NCBI GenBank assembly: GCA_049972525.1 | Contig: JBMFKI010000004.1 | Coordinates: 1 to 64,000 of the forward strand | Length of the DNA stretch: 64,000 nt | Reading direction: 5' to 3' | Source: JAVZLQ01 sp049972525 | GTDB lineage: Archaea; Thermoproteota; Bathyarchaeia; Bathyarchaeales; Bathycorpusculaceae | Shown: positions 1-8,121 of the stretch, one piece after another | Layout: every line of letters begins with the position of its first letter | How positions within the stretch are numbered: position 1 is the stretch's first letter | The notes under the pieces: generated by a model | Databases searched by the model: none | What the model saw: the letters and a program-made list of their open reading frames with translations, nothing else | What the model was told of the DNA's origin: nothing | Translations under genes and position numbers: made by a program

Positions 1-472
1 GCTCCATTGTGAAGTTGAAGTTTTCACCATCAAAGTCTCCCTCCTCGTTCGGGTAGTACACAAACGTCACGTTGTACGCGTCCCACAAGCCGCCAATGTA
101 GAAGTCGTAGCCAGAATAGTTCAGCGCAACAGTAGAGGCGTTAACCAGCCTTGCGAAATAGAATGAAAACGTGAAGTTTTCTAGGCCTGGTCTGCAATGC
201 TCACCAAGCTCCATAGGCGTCACAAGCGAAGTAGTCCAAAAGGCATGGGCGTGAGCCCACTCCGCGCTTGTAGCATTTATTGTCTGCATCTTCGCATGAG
301 CAGAAAGCCAACCGTAAGCCACATTAGAACCAAACTTCTCAACTTGCCCGAAAACCTGCACCCAGGTCTGCTGTATCTCCATTTCATCTTCAGCCCTAGT
401 TACCGCTGGAACAAAAGCGAATGCAGCCAACGTCAGCATGGCAGCCATCAATACGCAGATGCTTCTTTTCAT
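1..472 (-). CDS. Secreted protein of unknown function, 3' end cut by window edge
   Basis: The ATG at 472 opens a frame that stays open for 157 codons to the left edge, so the C-terminus is missing. The protein begins with a classical signal peptide (MKRSICVLMAAMLTLAAFAF, then a small-residue cleavage region ending TRAEDE near residue 28). The mature part is rich in aromatic residues and has several N-glycosylation sequons (NATS, NFTFS, NASTV, NYSG), as expected of an extracellular archaeal protein. A GGTGAG ribosome-binding site lies 5 nt upstream. I do not recognise the family. It is transcribed divergently from the surface-protein gene at 754. Confidence 0.7.
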   Translation of the reverse strand, partial: MKRSICVLMAAMLTLAAFAFVPAVTRAEDEMEIQQTWVQVFGQVEKFGSNVAYGWLSAHAKMQTINATSAEWAHAHAFWTTSLVTPMELGEHCRPGLENFTFSFYFARLVNASTVALNYSGYDFYIGGLWDAYNVTFVYYPNEEGDFDGENFNFTME

Positions 473-753
473 CTTTCTCACCACACTTTTCAAGAAAATA
501 AGATGAAAAACATAAATAAAAGGATTTCTAAAGACATTTTTAAATTTTGCCTTTGAAAAACGTTTATTTCTGTTTAATATTGTTTATTTCTATTTCTTTT
601 TTAAAACAAACCAAAAATTCTCAGCAATGCGAGAACACACGGTCAAACCAATAAAATCAGGGTTGAAACCTGTACAGCGTACAACTCAACATTCAGCTTT
701 TAGGTAAAAGTTAAAAGAACAGAAGAAATATAACATGAAGCAGGGAGATAAAC

Positions 754-1386
754 ATGAGTAGGGTGAAAACACGACACTTGGTTACAATTCTCCTACTAAC
801 ATTTGCAATAGCGCAAGCCAAAGTGTCCATCGCCACGCAGGAAGCAACGGTTAAGGTCTATCCATACCAAAATGTGGCAGCCCCAGGTCAACAGTTCACA
901 ATAAGCATCGTGGTGGAAAACGTCACAAACTTATTCGCAATTGAAGTTAAACTATACTGGAACCAATCCATCCTACAACTAACAAACACAAGCGTAATGT
1001 TAGGCGTCGAATCACATCCAGGTGGAGTGCTTCATGGACAGGTTTACCAAAACGAAACAATAGAAAGCGGCAAATACATATTGTATGGAACATCCATCGG
1101 AAAGGAAACACCATCCTTCAACGGAAGCGGGACAGTTGCCGAACTAATATTCAACGCCACACGGCTTGGAAACTGCCAACTAACCCTCCAAACAGAACTA
1201 TACGACAAGCCAGGCGAGGGAGAAGCATCACAACCAATCCAGCATATCACGGAAAACGGCTACGTGTCAATTGAACCGAAAAGCGGGATATGGCAGTTCA
1301 CCTACATTGCAACAGCCATAATCATAATAGCAGCCGCAATCCTCCTAGCGTTTTACGCCAAGAGGCGAAAAGCGAAAAGCAGATAG
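754..1386 (+). CDS. Membrane-anchored cohesin-like surface protein
   Basis: The 210-residue protein has a signal peptide (about 1-28), one beta-rich ectodomain (about 30-175) and a C-terminal membrane helix (about 183-200, IATAIIIIAAAILLAFYA) followed by a basic KRRKAKSR tail, so it is anchored outside the cell. The ectodomain follows the cohesin pattern: a PGQQFTISIVVENVTNL start, a KLYWNQSILQL strand, a GSGTVAELIF segment and a final GYVSIEP strand. Cohesin domains bind dockerins or mediate surface adhesion; no dockerin protein is visible here, so the partner is unknown. A GGGAGA ribosome-binding site precedes the ATG. The next gene also encodes a membrane protein. Confidence 0.7.
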   Translation: MSRVKTRHLVTILLLTFAIAQAKVSIATQEATVKVYPYQNVAAPGQQFTISIVVENVTNLFAIEVKLYWNQSILQLTNTSVMLGVESHPGGVLHGQVYQNETIESGKYILYGTSIGKETPSFNGSGTVAELIFNATRLGNCQLTLQTELYDKPGEGEASQPIQHITENGYVSIEPKSGIWQFTYIATAIIIIAAAILLAFYAKRRKAKSR

Positions 1387-1459
1387 CTTATCCTCAAAAC
1401 ATATTAACGCTTTACAAATTTTAAATAGAACGGAAACACTCACATATAGCGAAGACATC

Positions 1460-2404
1460 ATGAAGAAACATCACCTAATCTCCATTACTCTTTTAATCCT
1501 TATTTTCGTTTGGTGTAAAACTGTTTTCGGAGAATACCAAGTTGAATACAACATACAAATTCAAACAGACGGCTCAGCCACATGGACCATAACACAAACT
1601 GGAACAGGCATACAAGCATCCCCAATCACACTTTACACCGCGTTTTATGAGAAAGTGACGTCAATCATGGAGACCGCGCAGAACCAGACAGGTAGAGCCA
1701 TGAACATCACAAATCCAAAAATAACCATAAACGTTTTAGGCTCATACACAGTCATAAAATACGAGTTTAACTGGATAAACTTCAGCAAAACCGAAGATGC
1801 AAAAATATTAATCGGAGACGCATTCCAAACTGAAAACTTCTTCCAAAACCTTTACGGAGAAGGACCAGTATACATAACGTACCCCCCACAATACGATGTG
1901 GAATCAGTTTCTCCAACGCCACACCAACAAAACGCGACGTTACAGATGCTTGAATGGTACGGAACAAAAGACTTCAAAAAGGGAGAACCAAACATCATCC
2001 TAAAGGAAAAATCCGCATCACCAGAGCCAGCAGACATAATCAAGCAAAACGCGTGGCTAATAATGACGCTCGCAGCACTCTCCATAATAGTTCCACTAAC
2101 CATTTACACAATCAAACATCAAAGGAGAAAGAGAGAAAAACTCAGCATCGAAAAACCTGAACATCCAATTGCTCCGCAAATGGAAAGCGACGAAGACAAA
2201 ATCATAAGGCTCTTAAAATCAGCGGGTGGCAGCCTATACCAATCCGAAATTGCAGAACAAACCAAATTCTCAAGAGCCAAAACAAGCAACCTACTGGCTA
2301 CCCTTGAAAACAAAGGAACAATAAAAAGATACAAGAAAGGGAGAGATAAAATAGTAACCCTAACAAAAAAGCAGGCGAACACAGCAAAAAACGCTCATCC
2401 TTAA
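1460..2404 (+). CDS. Membrane-tethered winged-helix transcriptional regulator
   Basis: This 314-residue protein has a signal peptide (1-24), an extracellular beta-rich domain (about 25-190), one transmembrane helix (about 196-216, AWLIMTLAALSIIVPLTIYT), a basic stop-transfer stretch (KHQRRKRE) and a cytoplasmic MarR-like winged helix at about 240-300 (DEDKIIRLLKSAGGSLYQSE, then AEQTKFSRAKTSNLLATLE). This is the archaeal one-component arrangement in which a surface sensor is joined directly to a DNA-binding domain. The ligand and target genes are unknown; the cohesin-like surface gene just upstream is an obvious candidate partner. The domain order is clear, the function is inferred. Confidence 0.75.
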   Translation: MKKHHLISITLLILIFVWCKTVFGEYQVEYNIQIQTDGSATWTITQTGTGIQASPITLYTAFYEKVTSIMETAQNQTGRAMNITNPKITINVLGSYTVIKYEFNWINFSKTEDAKILIGDAFQTENFFQNLYGEGPVYITYPPQYDVESVSPTPHQQNATLQMLEWYGTKDFKKGEPNIILKEKSASPEPADIIKQNAWLIMTLAALSIIVPLTIYTIKHQRRKREKLSIEKPEHPIAPQMESDEDKIIRLLKSAGGSLYQSEIAEQTKFSRAKTSNLLATLENKGTIKRYKKGRDKIVTLTKKQANTAKNAHP

Positions 2405-2668
2405 TCTTTGCTCCTAACGAAGCCGTAGTTAGTCCTTAAATGTTACTTCAGGCGGATTAGTGAACACCTATCAATTTCTAAGCCCAAATCGACCTAAGCC
2501 TCGTCTAATTTTGAAACACCTTTAAAGTTCAGGAACATAGCCACTGCGCGCACAAAAGGCCAAAAATAAACTCGCACTGTTAATGTCAACCAACACTTTA
2601 ATTAGAAATTAGAAAATTATAATAGCTACCGCACATCAAATCAAAACAAAGCAAACAGAGTGAGTTAA

Positions 2669-3364
2669 TTGACGCGTTCTGTGAGAACCGAAATCATAGT
2701 TAAGGGAAAAGTTCAAAAAGTAGGCTTCAGAGACCATGTTCAAGAGATTGCTAGGAATTTAGGCGTTAAAGGCTACGTGGAAAACATGAAGGACGGATCT
2801 GTCAAGATAACATGCGAGGCAGAAGAAGACACACTGAAAAGGTTCATTCAACAAATAAACATAAAAACAGACCTAATAACTGTAGAAAACATTGAAATAA
2901 TAAAGGAGCAACCGGCCACAGGCGAGTATGAATATTTCGAAATAAAATACGGTCCGCTAGAAGAAGAGATGGGTGAAAGACTGGGAGCAGCTTTCAAAAT
3001 AGCCGTTGCAACCCGCCAAGACATTAAAGAAATGCATCAAGACCTAAAGTCGGGCATCACATCGATGCATCAAGACCTAAAATCAAGTATAACAACCATG
3101 CACCAAGATTTAAAGTCAACTATAACAACCACGCATCAAGACCTAAAGTCAAGTATAACAGCAATGCACCAAGACTTAAAAAACATGCATAGCGATTTAA
3201 AAGAAAGCATAGACTCGATGCATAAAGACATGAACTGTCACTTCGAAGAAATGGCAAAAAGGTACGATGCAATATCAGCTGAACTGCTTAGGACAAGAGA
3301 AGAATTAAAAAGAGCTGTAGACACTCTAGTAGAACTGGTGAAAAAATTTCTGGAGAAAGGCTGA
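2669..3364 (+). CDS. Acylphosphatase domain fused to 11-residue-repeat coiled coil
   Basis: Residues 1-93 form an acylphosphatase domain with both catalytic residues in place: Arg in KVQKVGFRDHV and Asn in GYVENMKDGSV. Acylphosphatases hydrolyse carboxyl-phosphate bonds. Residues about 98-230 are a long helical region with repeats of the pattern MHQDLKSSITT (period 11), followed by an acidic/basic coiled coil. An 11-residue periodicity favours a hendecad coiled coil and oligomerisation. The start appears to be TTG at 2669; the GTG at 2660 is followed directly by a stop. Typical acylphosphatases are only about 90-100 residues, so this is an unusual extension. The neighbours give no functional hint. 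Confidence 0.75.
   Translation: MTRSVRTEIIVKGKVQKVGFRDHVQEIARNLGVKGYVENMKDGSVKITCEAEEDTLKRFIQQINIKTDLITVENIEIIKEQPATGEYEYFEIKYGPLEEEMGERLGAAFKIAVATRQDIKEMHQDLKSGITSMHQDLKSSITTMHQDLKSTITTTHQDLKSSITAMHQDLKNMHSDLKESIDSMHKDMNCHFEEMAKRYDAISAELLRTREELKRAVDTLVELVKKFLEKG
3032..3235 (+). repeat. 33-bp coding tandem repeat (hendecad)
   Basis: Tandem copies of a 33-nt unit start at 3032, 3065, 3098 and 3131. A shortened 21-nt copy follows at 3164, a diverged full copy at 3185 and a partial copy at 3218. Each full unit encodes 11 residues of the form M/T-H-Q-D-L-K-S-x-I-T-x. All units are in frame within the acylphosphatase fusion gene. Units 2 and 4 are the most alike at the DNA level, which suggests recent expansion by unequal exchange or slippage. 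Confidence 0.9.
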
Positions 3365-3510
3365 AACTATAAGGCATTTTGAAGGCTGAAGATACCGGCA
3401 GAAAAACCAAAAGCCTGCAATGGAGCGCGTAAGTTAACAAGAGTCAACTAAGCTCTTTAAAAGAAATGGAAAGTCTGCAAAGGAATCTTACTCAGAGACG
3501 TATTCCAAAT

Positions 3511-3520
3511 TCTTATATAT
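3511..3520 (+). promoter_or_regulatory. TATA box, probable leaderless promoter
   Basis: The sequence TCTTATATAT is centred about 28 nt before the ATG at 3544. In archaea transcription starts about 25 nt after the TATA centre, so the start codon would sit at or very near the mRNA 5' end. No ribosome-binding site is visible before that ATG, which is consistent with a leaderless transcript. Confidence 0.5.
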
Positions 3521-3543
3521 AAGAAAAAACTTACAGATATTAA

Positions 3544-3924
3544 ATGAGAAGAACAATGAACGATTTTGAAATCCACGTCAAAGCAGCTCGTGAAAAAAGA
3601 TTAGCGGCTCTAGAAGAGTTTGAAAAGAAAAGATACATGGTAGTCGGCGATTTAGCAATAAAAACCGTTGAGCAGGCTATCGAGGCTTCAGCTGCGCTGG
3701 AAGGAAAACATTTTCACCTACATCCAAGAAGTGCACATAGCAACAGGCTCCGATGGATTAAAGAAAAAATCCCATCATTATCAAAAGATGTAGATGAACT
3801 CTGGGGCGCCTACGGCACTCTTGGCTACGAAGGTATAAACGGCGAAAGAGCAAAGAAAGTCATCGACGCCATGGAGCGTGTTTTGGATGCAATTGGAAGA
3901 GAAACAAATATCAGATTTAAATAA
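3544..3924 (+). CDS. Small helical protein paired with a nucleotidyltransferase (HEPN-like)
   Basis: This 126-residue, all-helical protein is encoded directly before and overlapping a nucleotidyltransferase gene, the arrangement of HEPN/MNT toxin-antitoxin pairs. It has the helical pattern VGDLAIKTVEQAIEASAALE and then HLHPRSAHSNRLRWIK. I do not see a clean catalytic Rx4-6H motif, only RSAH, so assignment to the HEPN superfamily rests mainly on context and helical content. ATG at 3544 fits a leaderless start; ATG at 3556 is an alternative. If it is a HEPN protein it would be an RNase toxin or an accessory protein neutralised by the neighbouring NTase. Confidence 0.6.
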   Translation: MRRTMNDFEIHVKAAREKRLAALEEFEKKRYMVVGDLAIKTVEQAIEASAALEGKHFHLHPRSAHSNRLRWIKEKIPSLSKDVDELWGAYGTLGYEGINGERAKKVIDAMERVLDAIGRETNIRFK

Positions 3925-4516
3925 AATTGTTGACAAACTGTCAAAAATCCAGGGCATAATAGGAATCTTCCTCTTCGGAAGCATGGCAAGAGGAGACTAC
4001 GACGCCTACTCTGACTACGATTTGCTCGCCATATTTGAAGACAAAACTCTAATGTGGCAAAATTGGGATGAGCTATTCAAAAGCGTTGCCAGCCTCAAAA
4101 TGCATCTACACGTGATCCCTCAGACCCTTCAAGAACTTAAAACTGCAAATCCAGTATTCCTAGAAGAGCTACTTACCAACGGAAAAGTTCTATTTGCAAA
4201 GTACCCACTCGAAGTTTTCCCCAAACCAGCAAAACTAAAAAACTACACTATAATCATTTACGACATGAGCAGCCTAAGTTACAAGGACAAAATGAAAACA
4301 GTCTACTTTCTTTACAAAAAAGAAGGAAAAGGAATCGTCACAAAAGTTGGAGGAACAAAGCTCAGCGAAGGCTGCCTTCTACTTCCAAGCAGCGCATCCA
4401 ATGACATCACAGACAAGCTAATTGCCATGGGAGTCAAAGTAAAAAAGCTAGAACTTTATGTCGACGAAAATAACCTCAAGCGCAAACGCATATTAAAAAT
4501 GCAGACAAACTTCTAA
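3887..4516 (+). CDS. MNT-type nucleotidyltransferase domain protein
   Basis: The N-terminal half is a minimal nucleotidyltransferase (pol-beta fold) with the metal-binding signature GSMARGDYDAYSDYDL (GS, ten residues, DxD). Such proteins can act as antitoxins that AMPylate HEPN toxins. The ATG at 3887 is preferred over the GTG at 3878 because a GGAG lies 11 nt before it. The gene overlaps the end of the upstream helical-protein gene by 38 nt. At 209 residues it is about twice the length of a minimal MNT; the C-terminal part (from about residue 120) is a separate domain I do not recognise. Confidence 0.7.
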   Translation: MQLEEKQISDLNKIVDKLSKIQGIIGIFLFGSMARGDYDAYSDYDLLAIFEDKTLMWQNWDELFKSVASLKMHLHVIPQTLQELKTANPVFLEELLTNGKVLFAKYPLEVFPKPAKLKNYTIIIYDMSSLSYKDKMKTVYFLYKKEGKGIVTKVGGTKLSEGCLLLPSSASNDITDKLIAMGVKVKKLELYVDENNLKRKRILKMQTNF

Positions 4517-4903
4517 AAAAGCAAAAAATCGCACGTGCCCTTTTAGCAAAAGGATTAGACATTATGGATCGTGCGTATAATTTTGTAAAGCAAGAGGTGA
4601 ACAGGACTTTTCTTGCAATGATTCAAAAATTTTCTTTTCCCTTTCCATCTAAATACTGATGCCTTTGCTTTTAGGTCGTTTAGCATCCATTCGCGCAGTT
4701 TGCACACACGCAACAGTCGAGGTGTTTATTTTAGGCTGGTATGATACTAAAATGGCTGAAACTTTAAGGCACGCGCGTTCCACAAGACACCCCATAAAAG
4801 TCAAAAATCAGCACACCAGTTTAAAACTCGTCGCCCAGCTTGTTCAAGCAAATTTAAATAAACACGCGCCTTAAATTCCTAATAAACCAAAAGTGTATCG
4901 GAA
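4517..4903. other. 387-nt intergenic region with one nested hairpin
   Basis: I see no convincing gene here; a 71-codon open frame at 4659-4874 has no ribosome-binding site or recognisable protein character. Just after the upstream stop codon there is a perfect hairpin CCTTTT-AGC-AAAAGG (4539-4553) nested inside an outer 6-bp inverted repeat, CGCACG (4530-4535) with CGTGCG (4570-4575). It could be a 3'-UTR structure. An AT-rich stretch with AAATTTAAATAAAC before 4904 is a possible promoter for the next gene. Confidence 0.4.
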
Positions 4904-5209
4904 ATGTTGAAGTTTCACAAGGAAATACTAAAGGAATTTGAACCTGTAGGTAAAAACGCGAAAATAATACTCTTCGGCTCATTGACCAGAGGCGATTACA
5001 GATTAGATTCTGATATTGATCTAGCAATAATAACAAGAGACAAAAATTTAATGGAACTCGCCTCGTCCATAGCTGATAAAATACTTGCGAATTACGGGAA
5101 ACTAGTATCTCTTAAGTTTATAAGTCAAGAAGACCTTGTTAAAAGAAAAACGCCACTTATAGACGAAATCAGAAGGGGAATTGTCGTATACCATGGAAGA
5201 AAGCGTTAA
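4904..5209 (+). CDS. mntA: MNT nucleotidyltransferase antitoxin
   Basis: A 101-residue minimal nucleotidyltransferase with the intact signature GSLTRGDYRLDSDIDL (GS, ten residues, DxD) near residues 25-40. It overlaps the following HEPN gene by 17 nt. In characterised MntA-HepT systems the MNT protein AMPylates the HEPN toxin on a tyrosine and so neutralises it; that function is inferred here from family and pairing. Confidence 0.8.
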   Translation: MLKFHKEILKEFEPVGKNAKIILFGSLTRGDYRLDSDIDLAIITRDKNLMELASSIADKILANYGKLVSLKFISQEDLVKRKTPLIDEIRRGIVVYHGRKR

Positions 5210-5588
5210 AATTCGAATAAAAGAAGAATTGGAAGTTGCAAAAAGAAGACTGACAGCAGCCAAGCTTCTCTTTGAAAAAGGCATGATAGAAGATGCCGTG
5301 AACAGAGCCTATTACGCGTTTTTCCACTCAGCCAAAGCCATGCTTAACATCTTAGGATACGACGCCAAAACTCACTCAGGATTAATATCAGAATTTGGAC
5401 TGCGAATCGTTAAAACAAACTTGCTGGACAAAAAATTTGGACAATACTTCAGAAGGGCTTTCGAAATGAGGGAAAGCAGCGACTACGAAATAGGCATAGT
5501 ATTCAGCAAAGAAGAAGTGCAGATGCTTATCAAAAATGCGGATGAATTTCTGGAAGAGGCTCAAAAATTCGTAGAAAGAAGACTTTAA
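5193..5588 (+). CDS. hepT: HEPN-domain toxin partner of the preceding NTase
   Basis: A 131-residue helical protein with the HEPN core AVNRAYYAFFHSAKAML, in which Arg and His are separated by six residues (Rx4-6H RNase motif). The adjacent Tyr pair matches the AMPylation site region of HepT-type toxins. ATG at 5193 is chosen over the TTG at 5181 because it gives the normal family N-terminus MEESVKIRIKEELEVAKRRL. Its overlap with mntA implies translational coupling. It is probably an RNase toxin held inactive by MntA. Confidence 0.8.
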   Translation: MEESVKIRIKEELEVAKRRLTAAKLLFEKGMIEDAVNRAYYAFFHSAKAMLNILGYDAKTHSGLISEFGLRIVKTNLLDKKFGQYFRRAFEMRESSDYEIGIVFSKEEVQMLIKNADEFLEEAQKFVERRL

Positions 5589-5636
5589 ATTTCACGCTGC
5601 TGGTTGTACTTAGCTGTATGTGCATAATTCAGAAAG

Positions 5637-5646
5637 TTTATATATC
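5637..5646 (+). promoter_or_regulatory. TATA box for vapBC
   Basis: TTTATATATC lies about 40 nt before the ATG at 5681. It is the strongest TATA-like element in the gap between the HEPN gene and vapB. The short AT-rich direct and inverted TATAT elements next to it could be where the VapB ribbon-helix-helix protein binds for autoregulation; this is inference. Confidence 0.45.
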
Positions 5647-5680
5647 TATATGCATACACAAAAAATGGTAAGTGATAAGT

Positions 5681-5911
5681 ATGGCTAGAACAATAGCAGT
5701 TTCAGATGACGTTTACGAATTGCTGGTGAAATCTAAACTTCCAAATGAAAGCTTCAGCGACGTCATACGCAGATCCCTTAAAAGAGGAATGAAGCTCAGC
5801 GACATTGCGGGTTCACATACAATCAGCGAGGAAGATTGGGAAAGGGTTTCAAAAGCGTTTGAATCCCAGCGAAGAATGGACGAAGAAAAGAGAAAAAAGC
5901 TACTGAAATAG
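5681..5911 (+). CDS. vapB: VapB-type antitoxin (ribbon-helix-helix, DUF217-like)
   Basis: A 76-residue protein starting MARTIAVSDDVYELLVKSK, with a ribbon-helix-helix pattern (LPNESFSDVIRRSLKRG) typical of archaeal VapB/DUF217 antitoxins and a charged C-terminal tail that would wrap its toxin. ATG at 5681 is chosen over the in-frame GTG at 5672, with AAGTGATAAG just upstream. It lies 12 nt before vapC, the standard antitoxin-first operon. Confidence 0.8.
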   Translation: MARTIAVSDDVYELLVKSKLPNESFSDVIRRSLKRGMKLSDIAGSHTISEEDWERVSKAFESQRRMDEEKRKKLLK

Positions 5912-5923
5912 TTTGGTGAAATT

Positions 5924-6334
5924 TTGAAAATCTTCGACACAACGTTTCTGATAGATCTAATAAGGGGAGATGAAGGCGCCGTACAGAAAGCCAAAGAAGT
6001 AGACAGGGAAAGCATATTCAAATCTATTTCCGTAGTTACCGTGCATGAATATTTGCGGGGAATCTACTACCTATTCAGCCACGACGAGAACTTGTTGAAA
6101 GTTAAACTTGAAAAGGCTGAGGCGGAACTCATAAGATTTGAAATTTTACCATACACCTATGAAATAGCCAAAAAAGCCGCCGAAATAGATGCAAAACTTG
6201 CAAAAAACGGCACAAGCATAAGCTTCTCAGATATAATAATTGCAGCAACCGCATTACACTACAGACTAACTTTAGTAACTAGAAATCTTGAACACTTCTC
6301 GCGCATACAAGGACTCATAACCGAAACATATTAA
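5924..6334 (+). CDS. vapC: VapC PIN-domain ribonuclease toxin
   Basis: A 136-residue PIN domain. The acidic residues expected at the Mg2+ site are visible: Asp in IFDTTFLIDLIRG, Glu in VVTVHEYLRG, Asp in ISFSDIIIAATA, plus the conserved Asn of LVTRNLEHF. VapC proteins are endoribonucleases that often cut tRNA; VapB from the upstream gene should inhibit it. Translation appears to start at TTG 5924, seven nucleotides after GGTGAA. The 3' end converges on the DNA ligase gene. Confidence 0.85.
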   Translation: MKIFDTTFLIDLIRGDEGAVQKAKEVDRESIFKSISVVTVHEYLRGIYYLFSHDENLLKVKLEKAEAELIRFEILPYTYEIAKKAAEIDAKLAKNGTSISFSDIIIAATALHYRLTLVTRNLEHFSRIQGLITETY

Positions 6335-6338
6335 CTTG

Positions 6339-8099
6339 CTATTCGGCGATTTTCTTCAATTGTTTTTGATACATTTCAACTATTTCACTTGCTGTTGTTG
6401 CATCCTCCGCCGCCTTGTCAATTCTATAGTTACCAGTAAAACGCGGAAAGCGTATTGCCAAGCCGCTCCCTTGACGTATGGCGTTCATGGCGCACGTGTG
6501 TATAGGGCTAAGGGTTATTTCCGCACCTAAAATTTCAAGAACGATTTTTGGTTCAAACCAGACGTCAGCCTCTATAACCGAGTTTACTCTTGGATGCTTA
6601 TGCCCAATTGCATGCGGTTTTAGCATTTCAGGAAGTTTCGCCAAGTCTTCATCAGTGAAGCCTGTTCCACATTTCGTCACAGTCTCAAACGTGTCACTTT
6701 CTGGATTATAGGCGGCTAACAGCAGCGCACCATATGTTCCTGCACGTTTTCCTCTGCCGTGAAATGCACCGACGATTACTAGGTCCACAGTGTCTGTCAT
6801 CTCGCTCTTGTAGTCGCGTTTATACTTTATCCAAAGCCACCCTCTTGCGCCCGCCTGATAAATGGAGTCTTCAGCTATCGATTTGCACACCAGACCTTCG
6901 CAGCCGTTTTCTATAGCCTCTAAAAAGAACTTTTCAAGCTCTTTAACGTCGCCCGTTATTATGTGCTTTGCTATTTGAACCCTTTCGCTTTCAACTATCG
7001 CCTTTTCAAGTGCCTTTCTCCTTTTTGGATAGGGCTCCAATGTCAGGTCTTTACCGTCAACATAAAGCGCATCAAACATGAAGAGCGAAACAGGATACTC
7101 TTCTATCGCCTTTTCAATCTCGTACTTGCGTCTCCTATGCATAAGTTCCTGAAATGGACGCATTTCGCCTGTATCTAGGTCTACGGCTACGCATTCAGCC
7201 TCCAAAATTGCGTCTTTTGCGTGTACATGTTTTTTGACGAGTTCTATGGCATCTGGGTATTGGCTTGAAATGTTTTCTAGGCGCCTTGAGAATAGGATTA
7301 TATCCTCGCCTTTCTTGTGGATCTGCACGCGTTCACCGTCATATTTGTACTCTGCTATGCATTTTCCGCCGAGCTTTTCCAAGATTTCTTCAGGTGAGGA
7401 AAGCCTTTCAGCAAGCATTGGCCTTATAGGCTCACCTATTATAACTTGAAACTCCTTTATCCCTTCAATCCCCCTTTCAGCAACTGTTTTTGCAACTCTT
7501 CCAAGATCTGAAGATATGTTGTAGGCTCTCTCAATTAACTCGCGGGCTTCCTTCCCTCCACCGTAGGCTATCGCCAAAGCATCAAGAACAGTCATGTCGG
7601 CGATGCCCAAACGCAAGTTTCCAGTCACGGTTCTCATTATGTACTTCGCCTCTTTAGGGTTTGCATCGGCAAGAAGACCCGCTAAAAGTGCCGTTTTCGT
7701 GTCCACAGCCCCAGAACCAGAAGCCTTAGCCATCTTATCAAGCGTCTCGTATACTCTTTGAACTGTTAGGGGTTTTTGAAAGAACGTCACCTGCTTTTTG
7801 CTTGCTATGAACTTCTGAGCTGTTTCACCTATGTCACCAGTTTTCTTCAAATCCTCCTCAATTTCGCTTTCCCTTCTGCCAGAAGCCCTTGCAAGCGCCT
7901 TTATGGCAAGTTTTTCCGCCACGCCTATTTCTAGTCCCACAAAGTCTGGGTAAATTTTGCCCTGCGTTAAGTAAACGACTTTGTCAATTATGTTTTTTGG
8001 CGTGCCCTTTAGCAGATTAACAAGGAGATCTGTCATCTCAAGCCTTTTCGTCGTAGCCTCAATCTGCTCGTAAGCATCAGCAATTGCGGAATAGAACAA
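6339..8099 (-). CDS. lig: ATP-dependent DNA ligase
   Basis: A 586-residue archaeal replicative DNA ligase, normal length for the family. The N-terminal DNA-binding domain (about 1-225) precedes the adenylation domain, whose motif I is EYKYDGERVQIHKKG with the adenylated Lys. Motifs FSRRLENIS, EAECVAVD, FMFDALYVDG, EGLVCKS and WIKYKRDY follow, then the OB-fold domain with the DIWFEP-like stretch near the C-terminus. It seals nicks during replication and repair using ATP. The start is TTG at 8099, supported by GGTGGG 3 nt upstream. It converges on vapC with a gap of 4 nt. Confidence 0.95.
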   Translation of the reverse strand: MFYSAIADAYEQIEATTKRLEMTDLLVNLLKGTPKNIIDKVVYLTQGKIYPDFVGLEIGVAEKLAIKALARASGRRESEIEEDLKKTGDIGETAQKFIASKKQVTFFQKPLTVQRVYETLDKMAKASGSGAVDTKTALLAGLLADANPKEAKYIMRTVTGNLRLGIADMTVLDALAIAYGGGKEARELIERAYNISSDLGRVAKTVAERGIEGIKEFQVIIGEPIRPMLAERLSSPEEILEKLGGKCIAEYKYDGERVQIHKKGEDIILFSRRLENISSQYPDAIELVKKHVHAKDAILEAECVAVDLDTGEMRPFQELMHRRRKYEIEKAIEEYPVSLFMFDALYVDGKDLTLEPYPKRRKALEKAIVESERVQIAKHIITGDVKELEKFFLEAIENGCEGLVCKSIAEDSIYQAGARGWLWIKYKRDYKSEMTDTVDLVIVGAFHGRGKRAGTYGALLLAAYNPESDTFETVTKCGTGFTDEDLAKLPEMLKPHAIGHKHPRVNSVIEADVWFEPKIVLEILGAEITLSPIHTCAMNAIRQGSGLAIRFPRFTGNYRIDKAAEDATTASEIVEMYQKQLKKIAE

Positions 8100-8121
8100 A
8101 ATCCCACCACTACAAAGCGTT

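Noticed and set aside
197..556. 119-codon open frame on the plus strand
   Set aside because: It lies antisense to the signal-peptide protein at 1-472, which has a clear ribosome-binding site and secreted-protein features.
3032..3235. Regular 33-bp repeats as a possible CRISPR array
   Set aside because: There are no spacers: units are directly adjacent, in frame, and encode an 11-residue protein repeat.
4659..4874. 71-codon open frame in the 4517-4903 gap
   Set aside because: No ribosome-binding site, no recognisable protein pattern, and composition like noncoding DNA. I left it as intergenic.
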